This document shows positions 62,071 through 64,000 of a stretch of DNA of 64,000 bases, in pieces (position 1 is the first letter of the stretch; every line of letters starts with the position of its first letter). The stretch spans positions 1-64,000 of the forward strand of contig NZ_QGGI01000014.1 in NCBI RefSeq assembly GCF_003148465.1. Reading direction: 5' to 3'. This DNA is from Oceanotoga teriensis (GTDB lineage: Bacteria; Thermotogota; Thermotogae; Petrotogales; Petrotogaceae). The translations under genes were made by a program, and so were the position numbers. Under the pieces are notes generated by a model. The model ran no database searches. It was not told where the DNA came from and worked only from the letters and a program-made list of their open reading frames with translations.

Positions 62071-64000
62071 TCAAATCTTAAAAAAACTAACTTTTTTATG
62101 CAATTTTTCTGAAAGCTCTGATAATATTTGAGCATTTTCACTTATATTCTCAGATGAAGAACTCTGTGTTTCTACAGCAGAAACAGCTTCTAACAATTGT
62201 TCATCTATATCTTTAACCATAGAAGCAGCTTTTTCCATAGAAGATGTTATCTCTTCGGAACTTGCACTTTGTTCTTGTATAGCCGCTGAAACATTCTCTA
62301 TCTCAGATGCTACATGCATTATAGAACTCCTTATATTTTTAAACTTTCCATCAACAACTTCTGATTCCATTTTTATATCTTTTATTATTTGTGCAGAACT
62401 ATCTTGAGAAACTTCTACAGCTTTAGAAGCTTTCATAAGATTTTCAATTATCAAACTTATTTGATGAGTAGCCGTTTTAGAACTATCAGCAAGCTTTCTT
62501 ATCTCATCTGCAACAACAGCAAAACCCTTTCCAGCTTCTCCTGCACGTGCTGCTTCTATAGCAGCATTTAAAGCTAAAAGACTCGTTTGTTCCGTTATTG
62601 ATTCTATAGTTTCTATTATCTTTTCAACTTCTTTTACATCATTATTCAAAGCATCAACATCTTCTTTAGTTTTATCTGTCTTTTCTATAGCTTTCTTTAT
62701 TATATTGACTATTGATTTTACCGAATTTTCTCCATCAAGAGCAGCCTCATTTGTTTCATTAGCTTTTTCATTCAATTCATTTATAATTCTTGATAAACTC
62801 TGTGATGATGCAGAAATTTCTTCTATAGAAGATAAAACTTCTTCGATAAAAGAAGATATGTTATTAGAATTAGATTTTATATTCTCTATTTGAGCTCCAA
62901 GTTCTTCTGATGTGGCAGTAGTTTCTTCAGAAACAGCTGAAAGTTCATTGGCTGATTTATCAACCTCATCTGAAGAATCTTTTATACTCCCTATAATACT
63001 TTTTTGACTTCTAATGAGTTTATCAAATGAATTCGCAAGATTTCCAACCTCATCTTTTAATGCTTTAACTTTATCATCAATTTCAATTTTTAAATCTCCA
63101 TTTGAAAGTTTTTCAGCATCTTCTGAAATGATTTTTATAGGTTTAACAATTTTATTAGTTAAAAACATTATTAAAATTATGGAAAGAACTATTATTATAA
63201 TTGTAACTATTAAAATAATATTAGCCATGCTATATATGCCTTCAAATAATTCAGAATCTTCAACTCTCAAAACAATTACCCAATCATTAAATAAAGTATA
63301 AAAACCAGCTGTATAATTTATATCATTATATTTATATGAAGAACTACCTTTTTCATTATTAACAACAGTATTTTGAAGTTCTTTGAGACCAAGTTGTTCA
63401 AAATACTTTCCTTCATGATCCTCACTAACAATTATTTTGCCTTTAGAATCTAACAACATGGCTTTTCCTGTATCATATTTGCTTAGATTTAAAATATCAT
63501 TCCTAAAAGAGGTAAAATTCAAATCAGTTCCAACAACAGCGATTATTTTATTATCAATAAAAACTGGCATACTATGACTTAATATTATTTCACCATCCCA
63601 TTCATAAGGATCTGTCCAAATTAAATTTCTCTCTTTTATTGTCTGTTCAAGCCATTGCATATCAATATCATCATATTTACTTTTCTCTACCATTTTTTCC
63701 CTTTTAATACCCTCACTTTTATTGTACAAACTCAAATTAAAAACCTCTGAACTGTATTCAGGATTTATAAAAAAATATAAGTTATTCATTTCTTTAGAAC
63801 TCTTTAATAAACTTGACATAAAATTATATAACACACTTTCACTATAACCCTCAAGATAAGTTATTCCAGAACTTTCAAATTCTTCTAAAGAAAATGTCTC
63901 TGAAACATATTCAGCCAAATCCATAACTTTCATATCGGCCCTATGTAAAGCATTGGTTAGATCTTGAAAAGAAGCTGTTACATTCTCAATGTTCTTAACC
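62071..64000 (-). CDS. methyl-accepting chemotaxis protein with dCache sensor (5' end outside the window)
   Basis: The reading frame is open through 64000, so the N-terminus is missing. The ATG at 63933 is not preceded by a good ribosome binding site, and upstream codons ([17 protein letters not shown]) continue the protein. Visible are a Cache strand ([19 protein letters not shown]), TM2 and HAMP at about 62850-63250, and the signalling tip [20 protein letters not shown]. Its sensor resembles that of the 4382 receptor (YEWDGE against YDWDGT), so they may be paralogues. It lies convergent to the sugar locus, but no direct link can be shown. Confidence 0.93.
   Translation of the reverse strand, partial: VKNIENVTASFQDLTNALHRADMKVMDLAEYVSETFSLEEFESSGITYLEGYSESVLYNFMSSLLKSSKEMNNLYFFINPEYSSEVFNLSLYNKSEGIKREKMVEKSKYDDIDMQWLEQTIKERNLIWTDPYEWDGEIILSHSMPVFIDNKIIAVVGTDLNFTSFRNDILNLSKYDTGKAMLLDSKGKIIVSEDHEGKYFEQLGLKELQNTVVNNEKGSSSYKYNDINYTAGFYTLFNDWVIVLRVEDSELFEGIYSMANIILIVTIIIIVLSIILIMFLTNKIVKPIKIISEDAEKLSNGDLKIEIDDKVKALKDEVGNLANSFDKLIRSQKSIIGSIKDSSDEVDKSANELSAVSEETTATSEELGAQIENIKSNSNNISSFIEEVLSSIEEISASSQSLSRIINELNEKANETNEAALDGENSVKSIVNIIKKAIEKTDKTKEDVDALNNDVKEVEKIIETIESITEQTSLLALNAAIEAARAGEAGKGFAVVADEIRKLADSSKTATHQISLIIENLMKASKAVEVSQDSSAQIIKDIKMESEVVDGKFKNIRSSIMHVASEIENVSAAIQEQSASSEEITSSMEKAASMVKDIDEQLLEAVSAVETQSSSSENISENAQILSELSEKLHKKVSFFKI

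Overview
The window is AT-rich bacterial chromosome with densely packed genes and almost perfect GGAGG-type ribosome binding sites. It most likely comes from a Thermotogota species of the low-GC Petrotogales type (Oceanotoga/Geotoga/Petrotoga relatives). The evidence is a one-SLH-repeat, coiled-coil, C-terminally anchored outer-membrane protein of the Omp-alpha (toga) type, the gene order aspS/STAS/cmk/ispH/rpsA/der/plsY, a peroxiredoxin-like/nitroreductase fusion, an anaerobic ribonucleotide reductase, rubrerythrin/superoxide reductase/rubredoxin, and many sugar ABC transporter and glycosidase genes. Genus and species cannot be decided from the sequence. I see no rRNA, tRNA, CRISPR array, insertion sequence or prophage.

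Layout. 1-4.4 kb: a YitT-family membrane protein behind a cobalamin riboswitch with its own terminator, then nrdG and nrdD (class III ribonucleotide reductase), with a strong promoter carrying NrdR-like boxes. 4.4-12.5 kb: a dCache chemoreceptor, cardiolipin synthase, apt-pgi-coaE, an orphan sugar-binding protein and a TetR regulator. 12.8-24.6 kb: a long minus-strand housekeeping operon (aspS, STAS protein, cmk, ispH, rpsA, der, plsY) that runs on into a TPR/propeller protein, a TPR protein and a large polysaccharide-export SLBB protein. 24.7-33.6 kb: Omp-alpha-like protein, NYN-domain protein, ileS, a soluble GAF/PAS histidine kinase with a CheY-like regulator, and a small beta-barrel-like protein. 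33.8-40 kb: an ion transporter, GNAT acetyltransferase, Prx-like/nitroreductase fusion, an H-NOX (haem gas sensor) chemoreceptor and the oxygen-defence trio rbr-sor-rd. 40-53 kb: clpC preceded by an overlapping 41-codon ORF, a 4-helix-bundle chemoreceptor, a laccase-domain protein, GH31 alpha-glucosidase, manA, a lytic transglycosylase, ecfT, a clostripain-like lipoprotein, an SDR and an FMN-binding protein. 53.4-62 kb: a LacI-controlled sugar locus (lacI, GH94 phosphorylase, CBM9-like protein, ABC binding protein and two permeases, GH1 beta-glucosidase). A dCache chemoreceptor runs off the right edge.

How the parts work together. The sugar locus reads as import of beta-linked oligosaccharides followed by phosphorolysis and hydrolysis, with a 12-bp palindrome before lacI and before the GH94 gene as the probable LacI operator. 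The oxygen section pairs a chemoreceptor whose haem pocket has the full set of residues used for O2 binding with enzymes that remove superoxide and peroxide, which suggests O2 avoidance plus detoxification in an anaerobe.

The observations I rate highest are the O2-type H-NOX chemoreceptor, the cobalamin riboswitch in front of a YitT-family gene of unknown function, the Prx-like domain that has lost its peroxidatic cysteine, the clpC leader ORF with a palindromic site over the predicted transcription start, and a GH94 enzyme whose signature motif is not that of ordinary cellobiose phosphorylase. Promoters, operators and starts are read by eye from sequence and have not been tested computationally.
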